A stretch of DNA of 64,000 bases. It comes from Lunularia cruciata. Its lineage: Eukaryota; Streptophyta; Marchantiopsida; Lunulariales; Lunulariaceae. The notes beneath the pieces are model-generated. The model did no database searches. It was not told the DNA's origin and was given only the letters and a program-made list of their open reading frames with translations. The stretch lies in the NCBI GenBank assembly GCA_948567375.1, contig OX419755.1, positions 14,451,001 to 14,515,000 on the forward strand, read 5' to 3'. The position numbers and the translations under genes were made by a program. Positions 1 to 10,168 of this stretch are shown here, in pieces. Within the stretch, counting starts at the first letter, position 1. Each line of letters opens with the position of its first letter.

Positions 1-1255
1 TAATAACTAATTTAACATGAATTTTACCTTGGAGATTAGTATCTTCCAAAATAATTGGCCTCCAAAATTTGAGCTCGGAAGATCCAACTTTGATCTTGAA
101 GAATTTAATTTAGGTGAATTTTTTCTTGAGACTTCAATCTAGACTTGATATGCATATTAATAAAAGAGAAGATTTGAGTCTGTAATTTCAATTTGAACCC
201 TTGAGGGATAATGAAGTTGAAGTCAAACACAAATTCTTAGTTTAATTTGAAAGTAAAATTGAAATTTAAGTTCAAATAAAAATTTACATATCAAGGTAGA
301 GCTTGGTGTATCTTTAGCTAAATCAATAACTATAAATATAGAAAGTAAAACTTATTAGAGAGTCAAGCTATTGGAATCTCTTTGATTAAGAATGGATTAC
401 TTAATTGCTCTGGATACTCCACCTCCAATAATGAGAGTTTTAATCACTTCTCAATTATAAATCCTCATTGTCCAAATTCTAAATTCTGAACTCCTATATA
501 ATTGAAGTTTATTTATTTTAAAATTGAAATTCTTAATATCATTAAAAGTGCTGTAACTTAGATAAATTTATATAGTTAATCTACATATTCTATCTATTTT
601 GAGAATTTATATTTGGTGAGTCTTCTTCTCTTCATTATGATAGCCTAGTGTCAACTAGTAGTAAAATGGTAAGAATAGATTGTTTAGTCAAGGATATAGG
701 TCAAAAATGTGTAGAGTGAAGAGCAATGTTACTCTTATGTAGTTCATTTATTATTTCTTTTTTAACCTCTTGGGCAAAACAACTCCCATAAGAAGGTAGT
801 GTTACCTTTCGAGGCACACTATAGAAAAGGGAAAAAAATTAAAGATCACTTTCAAAAATATCTATACCAAATTATTTCTGAAGGTGATTGCTTGCTATGC
901 ACCAAAGGTCAATTCATGCCAAAGACTACCACTTTGAAGGTTGTGTACTACACTTCCTCAAAAGCACAACTTCAAAGGAGTCTTGTATCTATTGATTAAT
1001 TTTCTTTTTGTTTCCATGGTACTTTCAATGCTCCATATTACTCTTAGCTCTTCAATACATTACCTCTTTCCTTTGGAACACCAAGGATCAAACAGCCCAA
1101 AAAAGTGTAAATATCTCCTACTACACTCAAGCACCTATGTTGACTTTGAGCTTCCTCACTTGAGAGAGAGCAAGCGATGGGTTTTTGTACCAAAAATCTA
1201 TTGTGTAACAATGTGGAGTTTAGCAACAAAGTTAGTTGCGGCTAACAAAGTAGCA
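1..1255. other. AT-rich stretch, no gene recognised
   Basis: I see no recognisable gene, RNA gene or complete repeat here. The longest open frames (about 109 codons at 941-1270 and 66 at 799-999, both plus) have no domain I know and overlap out of frame, so I read them as chance. Part of the stretch may be the undetected 5' portion of the Copia-like LTR that ends near 1590, because I could not fix that LTR's TG start. It could also be older decayed retrotransposon sequence. Confidence 0.5.
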
Positions 1256-1274
1256 AATAGGAAAAATTAGCTTA

Positions 1275-1471
1275 GAATATTCCAAAAGTATTTAGGAAGC
1301 TTCTTGGCTAGCTTAGCTTGCACCCCAAGTGAGAAGCTTCTAGAAGCTTCCAACTAGCTTAACTTGCAAGCCGAGTAGATGGCTTCTAGAAGGAAGCTTC
1401 TTGAGAAGCTTCTTGGTTAACTTTGCTTGCACTTCAAGAAAGTGGTGCAAGGAAGCTTCTTGAAAAGCTTC
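1275..1471 (+). promoter_or_regulatory. Cluster of heat-shock-element-like GAA/TTC motifs
   Basis: At 1333-1350 the sequence GAAGCTTCTAGAAGCTTC is four contiguous nGAAn/nTTCn units in alternating orientation, matching the consensus bound by heat-shock factors. A three-unit run lies at 1452-1464 (GAA..TTC..GAA). Shorter or imperfect pairs lie near 1275, 1297 and 1384-1416. All sit 20 to 220 bp upstream of the TATA box at 1493. HSEs in the LTR make the Arabidopsis Copia element ONSEN heat-responsive; the same behaviour here is inference. Confidence 0.5.
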
Positions 1472-1492
1472 TCAAGAGCCTTGTATGCTCCT

Positions 1493-1500
1493 TATAAATA
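1493..1500 (+). promoter_or_regulatory. TATA box of the Copia-like LTR
   Basis: TATAAATA lies about 90 bp upstream of the putative primer site, the expected spacing for a short R-U5. Transcription would begin near 1525. Confidence 0.5.
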
Positions 1501-1590
1501 TTAGAGCCAAAGCTCATGCTAGTCATTTGTAGTTTTCATACATTCAAGTGTCCTAATGTGATCTTCTCTCTTTGGTCTTGGTCTTTTACT

Positions 1591-1602
1591 TGGTATTAGA
1601 GC
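1591..1602 (+). other. Primer binding site, tRNA-iMet type
   Basis: TGGTATTAGAGC differs by one base (C to T) from the canonical plant TGGTATCAGAGC complementary to the 3' end of initiator-Met tRNA. It abuts the end of the LTR-like stretch. A frame open from an ATG at 1606 runs to the insertion point at 1685, too short to identify. Confidence 0.6.
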
Positions 1603-1685
1603 AAGAATGGGATGGATGGAATTTATGGACCACCAAATCCACTTCCACCAAAAAATTAGGATTTTTGTGTCTAGGTACCACCCAA

Positions 1686-2416
1686 TGTAATACTTTGAGG
1701 ACAAGAGAACTCTTCAAGAGAGATACAAGAGAGAAAACACAAATTTCACACTCAATCCTTTGATGTCCCAAAGGAGCACCTTCTCTTTATCATATAGCCA
1801 AGGAAGATCTCCTCCAAGGAAGCTCCACCATAGGATAAGGTACATGGATAGGTGACTTGTCAGCAAGCTCCACCCTTAAATTACTTGCTTGGATGGGTGA
1901 CATGTTGGTCCTGCTCCCATTTGGTTGGTCAAATATACTTTGACCAAAGAGAATATTTTAGGGAATCTTCTTGTAGGAATCTCAAAATCACGTAGGTGAG
2001 GAAAGCACTCAATGAGACAAACTAGGTGAGAAGAAGGCTAGCTTTTACTCCATGGGGGGTATAATCATCATATTTTTGAGGCCTAATTCATCCATTTAGG
2101 CCTCTAAAATTGCCTCTAAAGTTTTCAAGCCTTATTATTAGAAGTGCTCTTTTGGTGATACCTTTATCTAATCTACATTCTCCATCATGTGTAACATCCT
2201 TCTAGATGTTACCACCCCAAGTTTTACCTCTAGATCATATGCCTAACTATTGATTCTAGAGTTTCCAAGCATATTTTGGTTTCTGGCCTATTAGTAGAAG
2301 TACTCTTTTGGTGATACCTCTAGCTTATCTACTAATTCCATCATGTATAATATCCTTCCAAATGTGAAAAATCCAAATTTTATCTCTAGATCATATAACT
2401 AGCTATTGGTATTACA
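1686..2416 (-). repeat. Element 1 3' LTR
   Basis: Read on the minus strand it starts TGTAATACC and ends GTATTACA, so the ends form an inverted repeat with TG...CA. It aligns along its whole length with 27021-27759, with small indels. A polypurine tract abuts its inner side, which marks it as the 3' LTR of a minus-strand element. Confidence 0.85.
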
Positions 2417-2434
2417 AACCTCCCTCCTTTTAAG
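2417..2434 (-). other. Polypurine tract of element 1
   Basis: On the minus strand the bases next to the 3' LTR are almost all purine (AAAAGGAGGGAGGTT). This is where plus-strand DNA synthesis is primed in LTR retrotransposons. Confidence 0.75.
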
Positions 2435-2461
2435 ATGCAACGTCCTCATTGCAAAGTCTTA

Positions 2462-2640
2462 CTCAAAAGATTTCACTAACATTGGTGTGTGGGCCAAGTT
2501 GGTTGCCAGCTCCTATGTTGCCTCATACAAGGAGTACCCTTTCCAATGTACCAAGTATTCCACACGTGGATGGCGAGTACCTTGGATGCAATTTTGGAGA
2601 ATGTGTTTGACTTCATACTCCTCTATGTCATCAACCAAGG
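2462..2640 (-). pseudogene. Chromodomain at the integrase C-terminus (element 1)
   Basis: Translating the minus strand gives an acidic lead (DDIEEYEVKHIL) followed by a YLVHWKGYS core, EAT, then a stop where the conserved Trp should be (TGG to TAG), and a helix ending in ...LVKSFE. The order matches the chromodomain consensus (E-V-x-x-I-L, then Y-L-V-K-W-K-G-Y, then W-E). In chromoviruses this domain sits at the end of integrase and directs insertion toward particular chromatin. It lies about 30 bp inside the 3' LTR, as in Tekay/Galadriel/Reina-type elements. This is the best lineage marker for element 1. The stop shows that this copy is dead. Confidence 0.8.
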
Positions 2641-2649
2641 TTAGATAAG

Positions 2650-3910
2650 GTCAACTTTCTTGGATGGAAGAGAAGTGGGGCAGCCGGGGAGCATATCAGC
2701 ATAATAAGGAAACATGAAACACCGGGTGGATCTTCAGATGTGGCAAAAGCTTAAGGTGATAGGCCACGACTCCAATGCAAAGGATGGAGAAAGGTCCAAT
2801 ATAACAAGGTCTTAGCTTATGAGGACCAAGTAACTTAAGGTTGGTGGTTGACAACTAGACTTGATCCTCCACATTGAACTCCATGTGTTGGCATTGTGCA
2901 TTTGCAAATTACTTTTGCCAATTTTGGGCAATCTATAACTTGTGTTTGGCGTGCTCTACTCCCTGTTGGATTCTAGAAACAAAAGTGTTGATAACGTCCA
3001 CCTTGGTAGCCACCAAACAGACCTTCATCAAGCTTGAAGGTGTGAAAGGATGCTCTCCATACATGAAGAAGAATGATGTGATTTGTGTGGAGGCATTCAC
3101 TAAATTTTTGTACGCAAATTCCACCAATGGGAGTAGGTATCCCAACTCTCTTGCTCATCTAAAGTAAAGCCTCAAAGCATGTCCTCAATAATGCAATTTC
3201 ACTCTCATTTTTCCATCATTCTATGCATAATAAGCTATGGATATAGCCAATTTGGTTTCAAAGAACCTAAAGAGTATTCTCCAAAACAAATTAGTGAATT
3301 GAGTGCCTCTATTTTTGATGAGCACTTGAGACAAGCCATGATGGAAAAAATTTCATCCAAGTACAATTGAGCTAGTTGCAGAGTAATCACAACCTTGGTG
3401 GGAGGAAAAACATGAATCATTTTACTAAGTTGGTTGACAAAGATTATGATGGAATCAAACCTAGAGGTGGTCTTGGGCAATTTGCAAACCAAATCCATGC
3501 TTACTTGTTCCTAACGTTGTAGGAGTGGGGAGAGGTTGGAAGAGTCATGTGAGATCTTGATTAGAAGCCTTATTTTGTTGACAAAGTAGGCAGGTCCAAA
3601 CATATTCCATCACATTGTTGCTCATCTTGGGCCAATAGTAATGACGTTTGACTACATCTAAGGTCTTGTCCATTCCAATGTGACATGCAATGGTAGAATC
3701 ATGATATTCTACTAGAATGGAGATTCCTAGATCCGTATCATTGGGGATCCACAACCTACCATCATGGAAGGTGAATCCTTGGGTGCTGGTGATGCCTTTT
3801 GATGATTGAGCACCTACAATCCAAGGATCAATTTTTATAGCAACAAGAATCCTAGGCCAGAATTTAGGGTTCATCTTGATTTCCACCACCAAATTGTTTG
3901 CCATTGGCAT
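2650..3910 (-). pseudogene. Integrase of element 1, broken
   Basis: Three minus-strand pieces carry integrase features. The N-terminal zinc-binding part (3545-3910) has His-x6-His, a YYWPKM stretch and Cys-x2-Cys. The start of the core (3235-3498) has MDLVCKLPKT and the strand around the first Asp. The later core (2933-3145) reads LPLVEFAYKN and the FxxxYGxxPxTP stretch typical of Ty3 integrases. The region around the second catalytic Asp is scrambled. Integrase inserts the cDNA; this copy cannot be functional because frames change between pieces. The tail runs into the chromodomain. Confidence 0.75.
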
Positions 3911-3949
3911 TTAGGTGAATGCATCTGCAAGTTGCTTCTTGCCTTCCAC

Positions 3950-5280
3950 ATATTTGATTATCATGTTGAATTGTTCTCTCCATTCTGCCCACCAAATCTA
4001 TTAACGAGAAAGATCCTTTTGTGTCTCAAGGTAGACTAGAGGTTTGTGGTCCATCTCTACCACAAATGCTTTCTCATCCAAATAGTGCTTCCAATGCTTA
4101 GTTGCAAGGACAATGGCCAACTCTCCTTGTTTGGTGGTATGATAGTTGCATTTTATCGGTAGCAAGTTATGAGAGAAATATGCAATTGGATGCCATCCAT
4201 CTTGACATTCTAGTTGTAAGACTACTCATATTGTTACACCTAATGCATCCAAAGCCATCTTGATTGGATGTTTTGGGTCATACCATTTCAAGATTGGTGC
4301 ATGTAGAAATACATTTTTCAACTCTTGATAGGCCAATTCTTGTGTAGTTCCCCATGTCCATCTCTTTCCTTGTCCAATAGTGCTATTAGAGGTTTTGCAA
4401 TCTTGGAGAAGTCTTTGACAAATCAACAATAAAACCCTATTAACCCCAATAAACTCTTGAGTTGAGTTTGATCTTTTGGAGCACTCCATTTTTGAATGAC
4501 CTCTATTTTATCTATTAACACTTGGATACCATCTCCACTTACTCTATGCCTTAAATAGTCTCCTTTAGATTTGCCAAACTCACAATTTGAGATTTTGGCA
4601 TATAATTGATTTTGTCATACAATCTGGAGGACTTCTCGTAGATGTTGCTTGTGCTATGTCAACATCCTACTATAGACTAAGACGTCATCAAGAAAAATGA
4701 CAAAAAATTTATCCAAGTATAGACAAAATATGTCATTTATCAAACTTATGAAAGTGGCTGGAGCGCTGGTGAGATCAAACGGCATCAACAAGTACTCAAA
4801 GTGACCATATCTTGTTCAAAAGGCCATTTTGTGTATATGTTCTTTTGTAATCCTAATTTGGTTGTAACTACTCCACAAATCAAGTTTAGTGAAGTGCCTT
4901 GCCCCATTAAGTTTATCAAACAAGTCATCCATGTGAGGTAATGGATATTTGTTCTTCACCATTTGTTGATTTAGTTCTTGATAGTCAATGCACATGCACA
5001 ATGTTCTATCATTCTTCTTCACAAACAATACAAGAGCCCCATATGGTAATACATTGGGTTGGATAAAATCCTTTTGCAACATATCCTTGATTTGAGCCTT
5101 ACACTCCTCCAACTCTTGAGGTGATAGTTGATAAGGAGCCTTACAAGGAGGTGTCTTCCAAGGAAGTATCTCAATTTTACAATCTACTCTCCTTTTTGGT
5201 GGTAAACCTGCTGGTAATTCATCCGGAAAGACATCTTGGAACTCAATGACCACATCTTTCAATATCTCAGAAATTTGCCC
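3950..5280 (-). pseudogene. Reverse transcriptase and RNase H of element 1, broken
   Basis: The open piece 4816-5262 (148 codons) begins with the chromovirus signature FPDELPAGLPP and continues through the finger region (KAPYQLSP, PYGALVLFVKK, MCIDYQELN, KYPLPHMDDLFD) to the first catalytic Asp block (FTKLDLWSSYNQIRI). The second block is in another frame near 4681-4710 and reads FLDDVLVYS, so the two-Asp catalytic motif survives. RNase H pieces follow: 4226-4489 includes the connection and a DALG segment, and about 4030-4200 has the HYHTTKQGELA and DHKPL blocks. The Y-to-W, stop and frame changes mark it as decayed. Known role: copies element RNA to cDNA in virus-like particles. Confidence 0.8.
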
Positions 5281-5684
5281 ATTGTGTTGGGCACTCTAAA
5301 ATTCTCTTATTAAACCCATGAAACATCTAGCTATCTTACCAATAGATGTGGTCTTTATGGCATACAGAGGCAACTCTTGCATTTGTGATCTTCTTTAATC
5401 CCAAAGATCTTCCATTGACTAGTTTTCACTACTTTCTTTCTCCAATCCACTATGGGGTTGTAGTGCTCCATCCATGGCATACCTAGATTGCATCATAATT
5501 AGCTAGTTGTATTACTTGCCACTTGATTGCTTCTTGATACCCTCTTACAAAAAAAGAGAAAGAAGGCAATTGCATAGGAAAAATAAAGGATGGGAAGACC
5601 CCATCCTTTGTACCACTTGATTGCTTCTTGATACCCTCTTAAAAAGAGTATTAACTTTCTAGGTAATGACTCAATCTTCTTTGT
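5281..5684 (-). other. Protease-RT linker of element 1, decayed
   Basis: No frame longer than about 60 codons survives between the protease piece and the reverse transcriptase piece. The position and AT-rich composition fit a degraded protease-RT linker. A short imperfect duplication is visible: 'ccacttgattgcttcttgat' followed by 'accctctta' occurs near 5520 and again near 5612. Confidence 0.4.
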
Positions 5685-6005
5685 CTAACAATTAGGTAAC
5701 TTTACTTTGTCCTTCTCATCCTTCTCTAGTTTCATCTCTAACCTTATTGCAAGAGAGCAAGACAAGAAATTCTCTATCGCTCCAAGATCTATCAACACTT
5801 TGACCAGATTGCCCTCTAGCACTCCATTTACAAACATTAATTGTGCATTTATCTTTCTCCTTCTTTGCAAACTCATCCTCTTCCTCACCCTACTTTTACT
5901 CTTTTTCACCATGCTAGTAAGGCCGTAAGGTACATTTACTAATGATCTTTGTTTTTTGATGTGGTTTCCATATCTTCCTCTTCAATTTGTCTCTCCATAT
6001 GGTTC
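5685..6005 (-). pseudogene. Retropepsin-like protease fragment of element 1
   Basis: The 75-codon minus frame 5685-5912 contains LIDLGAIENFLS. This aligns with the plant Ty3 protease motif LIDSGATHNFIS, but the catalytic Ser is replaced (S to L), and the downstream helix (AIRLEMKLE) is recognisable. The protease would release Gag and Pol products from the polyprotein. Element 2 inserted just upstream at 6006, cutting it from the zinc-knuckle end of gag at 13800. Confidence 0.65.
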
Positions 6006-6697
6006 TATGAGCCGGCCTATCTCTCACTCAAGATGAACCTCTGATGGATATTATGGTAGTGCACCATGGACTAAGAAGGTAAGGAACTCGAACTCCATCA
6101 TACTCCTCCAAGGCTAACACTCCAAGACTCAAGACATTGCTCACTAGAAAACTCAATGAGAGAGAGATAGTTGCAAATGAAAGGATGATGAATACCTCTT
6201 CACCCTTAGTTTATATACTTGTGAAATAGTTACGCACCAAAGTTACTAATTATTAGAGTAACTCAAGTTACTAGGCTAAAATTCAAGTAAAGTCAAAAAG
6301 TATAAAGGAATATCCATCCACATAGGCATATTCCAGTAAGCATGTGATCTTATCTTGACCCAACCACTAAGTCAAGGATTCCTTCACCTGCACTATCCTT
6401 GGACTATAGAAGAATCCAAAACAAAAAGGCTTGCGGGCCCAAGAGTTTTCAACTCTTATCTCAAAGCCAAACACCTAGGAATAATACAAAGTCAACACAT
6501 TAGAATCCAAAATAATGTTGCTCATCTTTTCCATTTCCTCTAAAGTAAGGTCCCCTCTATCTTAACTATGACTAACTTTAGCTAATCATGACTAATGTAG
6601 AACCATCCTTTATCTCTATATAAATAATATCTCTCAAGTATTAGTAATACCAAACAAAATATCACAATACTACATATATGCACAAATGGGTGTTACA
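6006..6697 (-). repeat. Element 2 3' LTR
   Basis: On the minus strand it begins TGTAACACCC and ends with a mutated CCGGCTCATA (CACA expected). It is homologous to 13112-13799, 16428-17119 and 23555-24246. It is the left end of the insertion into the protease-gag junction of element 1. Confidence 0.85.
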
Positions 6698-6714
6698 TTT
6701 ACCCCCGGACTAAG
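6698..6714 (-). other. Polypurine tract of element 2
   Basis: On the minus strand the sequence CCGGGGGTAAA abuts the LTR start. It matches the element 3 tract at 23541-23554 (CCAGGGGTAAA). It is a weak tract by Ty3 standards, but conserved between the two family members. Confidence 0.6.
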
Positions 6715-6744
6715 TTTTCACTTTGTACATAAAGTGAAGGTCTC

Positions 6745-7640
6745 TCTACTTTCTATGATACATCTTCAACTTATCATAGTTAATCCTATCAAAGTGTCTT
6801 CCTCCCAACTCCTTGAGATCATAGGTGTAATTGGCCCACACCTTCCTTCTCCACTATGAAAGGTCCAAAGGACTTAGGCAAAAGCTTCTTTTGCACTCTC
6901 TTGAATCAAATGGAATCAACCAACATTACTCAATCATCTTCTTTGAAAGGCTCCACCTTCTTCTTGCCTTACCTTTGTCATAGCTCTCCTTTTGTTTCCT
7001 TTGGGCTTACTCCACTCAAACCATAGCAACTACTCTTGCCTCTTCCAATTTGATGAGTTGATCCTTCCTTGACTTCTATGCATCACCTCCTTGTGCTTTC
7101 TTCAATCTCCTATGAATGCTTTGGAAGGTAGGAAGCTCAAAGTGAATGAGTAAGGTAGACTCAATACCATATAGCAACTAAAATAAAGAATATATGGTGG
7201 AAGTCTTCATGGTTGTCCTATACTCCCACAAAACTGCATAAATCCTCTTGTCCCAATGATGTTTAGCCCCGTCCAATTTTGCGTCTTTGGCCAACATCAT
7301 GCACAAAGTTTGATTGGTTCTCTCTGCCAAGCCATTAGAATTTGGCTTATAGGATGTAGTTACTCTATGTGTGATAGAGAAATGTTGTAGTGTGGCTGTA
7401 GTGATGCTTCTTGTAAATTCTCCTCCTCTATCAAAAACCAACTTCAAAAGGTATCCAAACCTAATGATAATGCATTCATAAAGAAATATACCAACTTCAT
7501 CTTCATTCTTGTCACTCAATGGTCTAGCCTCAACCCACTTGGTGAGGTAATCAATAACTACCACAAATATTGATTATTCCTTGGGGTTTTATTGAGAGTA
7601 CCTACAAAATCAATTCTCCACTTCTCAAAAGGTCATAGTA
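6745..7640 (-). pseudogene. Integrase catalytic core and C-terminus, element 2
   Basis: The open piece 7178-7564 (128 codons) starts at VIDYLTKWVEARPL (first core Asp), passes FDRGGEF (second Asp, with S to F before it) and NGLAERTNQTL (the catalytic Glu). All three DDE residues are present. Below 7178 the C-terminal part is recognisable only in broken frames, ending with a GGRHFDRINYDKLKMYHR-type tail near 6750-6830, the same end as in element 3. Small indels and stops break it. Confidence 0.75.
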
Positions 7641-9246
7641 ATGGAGTTGATCTAAGTGGAGTGGAAGTAGATTTTCTAGCAAAAGCTTGACAAACATGAG
7701 AAGTTTTGCAATAATCAAGACAATTCTTGAAAATTCCTTTCCAATGGTAACTTGCATCTAGAATCTTGAAAGCAATCACCTTTCTTGCAAAGTATCCTCC
7801 ACACACTAAACCTCCATGAAACTTCTTTATGAGTAGGATAGACTCTTCTTTATGCACCACTCTTTGAAGTAGACCATCTGCTCCTTGGTGAAAACAAATA
7901 TCCTCCACCATTGTGTAAGGTCTCAATCTTGCTACAAGGGCCTTCCTCTCCCTAGCATGCATCTCTTCTAGATAGTTACCTCTTGTCACAAAATCCACAA
8001 TCTCCTTGTACTCCATTGGAACCTCTTGAGTGACTGAGATAGTCATGAGCTCCTCATCTGAGAAGAAATCATCCACTAGCTCATCTCCATCATGATCATA
8101 GGCCCTAGATAACAAATCAACATTTGCATGTTTCTTTCTTGGCTTATCTTCAATGGTGTAGTCATACTCAGACAAGAGTGTCATCCACCTTGCTAGTCTC
8201 CCTTCAACATTAGGCTTGTTGAAGATGTACTTCAAGGCCTTGTGATCCGTGACAATGGTGGCTTTCCCTCCAATCAAGTAGTGTTTAAACTTCTTGAGAC
8301 CAAAGATCATTGCCAACCCTTCTCTCTCCATGACAAAGAAGTTCTTTTCTGCTAAAACCATTTGCGTACTAGCATAAGCTATTGGATGATCATGCTCATC
8401 GTGGTCTAATTCACTAAGAGTGCATCCTATAGCAACATTGGAAGCATCATTGTAGAGGATGAAAGGCTTCTTCCAATCAAGTTTAGCAAGAATTGGAGCT
8501 ACAACAAGGGATTGCTTGAGCTCCTCAAAAGCTTTAAGAGCCTCCTTGTCCTCCAAAATCACCATGTAATCTATATCCTTCTTCATGTAGATGGTCAATG
8601 CATAAGCATTGTTGGAAAATGAGAAGATGAACCTCCTATAGTACCCAACCATCCCCAAGAATTGGCATAACTTTGTCAAGCTTGAAGGGAATGGAAGGTC
8701 TAAGATTTTCCTTACCTTCTCAAGATCAACTGCTATTCCATCCTTGGAGATGATGTGCCCCAAAAGTAGACCTTTTTCACATCCAAAAATGCACTTCTCC
8801 CGGTTGAGTGATACATTTTCCTCATCTGAGCATTGCAAGACCTTGATTAGGTGCTCAAAGTGCTCCTCCTTGCTCCCATAGACACACAAGTCATCAATGA
8901 AATCTCTCACCAATTTCCAAATGAAAGGTTCAAAGACCTTGTTCATGAACTGTTGGAATGTGGCTGGAGCATTACAAAGCCCAAAAGGCATGACCTTGAA
9001 AGAGTGAGTTCCCCAAGGTGTGATGAATGTGTTGAGTTGTTGATGCTCTGGTGCAATCTTGATTTGGTTATATCCATTATAACTATCTCCAAAACTGTAC
9101 CTCTCATGACTTTCAACCTCCTCCAAGATCTTATCAATGAATGGCAATGGGTAATTGTCCTTCTTGGTAACAATGTTTAGCTTCTTATAATCCACACATA
9201 CCCAAAGCTTGCCATTCTTTTTCTTCACAATGACAATTGGAGACAC
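7633..9246 (-). CDS. Pol fragment: RT, RNase H and integrase zinc domain, element 2 (537 codons open)
   Basis: The longest intact frame in the window. In order: RT fingers (SPIVIVKKKNGKLWVCVDY), the first catalytic Asp region (SFGDSYNGYNQI), MPFGLCNAPATFQ, the FIDDL catalytic pair near 8887-8901, then LLGHIISKDG and the GYYRRF thumb. RNase H follows (a DASNVAIG block, an EREGLA block, VTDHKAL, DLLSRA), then the integrase His/Cys domain (HGGLVCGGYF...YHWKGIF...DYCKTSHVC). The listed start is an internal Met; the pol frame continues upstream past a stop just above 9246. Only this piece is open. Flanking pol, gag and the LTRs are decayed, so it is a remnant and not a working gene. RNA would be copied to cDNA in the cytoplasm. 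Confidence 0.85.
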   Translation of the reverse strand: MSPIVIVKKKNGKLWVCVDYKKLNIVTKKDNYPLPFIDKILEEVESHERYSFGDSYNGYNQIKIAPEHQQLNTFITPWGTHSFKVMPFGLCNAPATFQQFMNKVFEPFIWKLVRDFIDDLCVYGSKEEHFEHLIKVLQCSDEENVSLNREKCIFGCEKGLLLGHIISKDGIAVDLEKVRKILDLPFPSSLTKLCQFLGMVGYYRRFIFSFSNNAYALTIYMKKDIDYMVILEDKEALKAFEELKQSLVVAPILAKLDWKKPFILYNDASNVAIGCTLSELDHDEHDHPIAYASTQMVLAEKNFFVMEREGLAMIFGLKKFKHYLIGGKATIVTDHKALKYIFNKPNVEGRLARWMTLLSEYDYTIEDKPRKKHANVDLLSRAYDHDGDELVDDFFSDEELMTISVTQEVPMEYKEIVDFVTRGNYLEEMHARERKALVARLRPYTMVEDICFHQGADGLLQRVVHKEESILLIKKFHGGLVCGGYFARKVIAFKILDASYHWKGIFKNCLDYCKTSHVCQAFARKSTSTPLRSTPLL

Positions 9247-10168
9247 CCATTATGAATTCTCCTCCTCAAAGATAAATCCAGCCTCCTTGAGCTTATTGAT
9301 CTCCTCCTTCACAACCAAAGATATTGATGGGCTAATGTGACATTAATTTTGGTGGATTGGTCTTGCATGTGACTCCACTTTTATCTTGTGCTCCTCCAAG
9401 GTGACTTCCTTCAAATCCTTGTAACTAAAAGCAAACACATGGATAAACTTGCATAAAATCTCCTCAAATCTCACCTTTTCCTCCTTGGTAACATTTGGGC
9501 CATACTTGAGGGTAGATAACCTCTTCTCTATCTCCTCAAGTGTCAATGGTGATTTATTTGGGTCCTTCAAAACCTTTGGCTTAGGTGCAAAATCTATAGA
9601 ACACAAGGGATACACATCTGAATCAGATTCAAATTCATCCTCCTCCATGGAATCTCCTCTTCCATGCTTGTGTCCACACTTGAAGCTCCTTCTTTAGAAT
9701 CTGATTCCTAATATTCAAAAGATGGTGTATTTGAATGTGAAGTGTTGGTGGTGTTAGTTATAAGGATTGTGAATCTATGGTTTGATGACTCAATCCTCAA
9801 GTACCCTTTGTGCCATTGATCAGTTGTGCGTGCTTCTCTCAACCATGGCCTCCCAAGAAGTAAATCATAGCTTGAATCCTTCAAGACTTGGAAAGTCATG
9901 AGATTTGAACTCCCATAATTGAAACTGCCACTTTATCTATCACCCCTACTCGTCAAACTTGTTGTTTGTTTGCCATGCTCAACCCAAATGTTAAAGGTCT
10001 AGAGGGTATTATACCCAACTTCTTCATCAACCTTTCTGACATGGCATTCATTGTTGATCCTCCATCAACCAATGCATCCTTGATGTTGTGACCGCTCAAT
10101 CTCAAATCAATCTTGGAGGCATATTCACAAGCCTCCCATGGTGTTGGCTTGGCATCCACCACCCCCAT
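9247..10168 (-). pseudogene. Protease and protease-RT linker, element 2
   Basis: Three frames make up the region. 9953-10168 has the protease active site as ALVDGGSTMNAM (D-G-G instead of D-S/T-G) after an EACEYASKI segment. 9708-9899 has the flap and second part (FQVLKDSSYDLLLGRPWL). 9343-9648 has an acidic linker (ESDSDVYPL) and the region before RT. Stops interrupt between the pieces and just before the RT frame. Element 3 has the same order, which supports a single ancestral Pol frame. Confidence 0.75.

Larger units (their letters stand above)
1256..1590 (+). repeat. 3' part of a Copia-like 5' LTR (U3 end, TATA, R-U5)
   Basis: The stretch ends directly at a sequence resembling the tRNA-iMet primer site (1591), as the 5' LTR of a plant Copia-type element would. 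It holds a TATA box at 1493-1500 preceded by a cluster of GAA/TTC palindromes (about 1275-1471). The expected terminal CA is not clear (the sequence ends ...ttttact), and the TG start was not found, so the left boundary is arbitrary. The internal region is cut off at 1685 by insertion of the chromovirus that starts at 1686. Assignment to Copia rather than another iMet-primed group rests on LTR style only. Confidence 0.5.

Noticed and set aside
941-1270. 109-codon plus frame as a gene
   Set aside because: No motif, overlaps another frame, and lies in AT-rich sequence next to or within an LTR.
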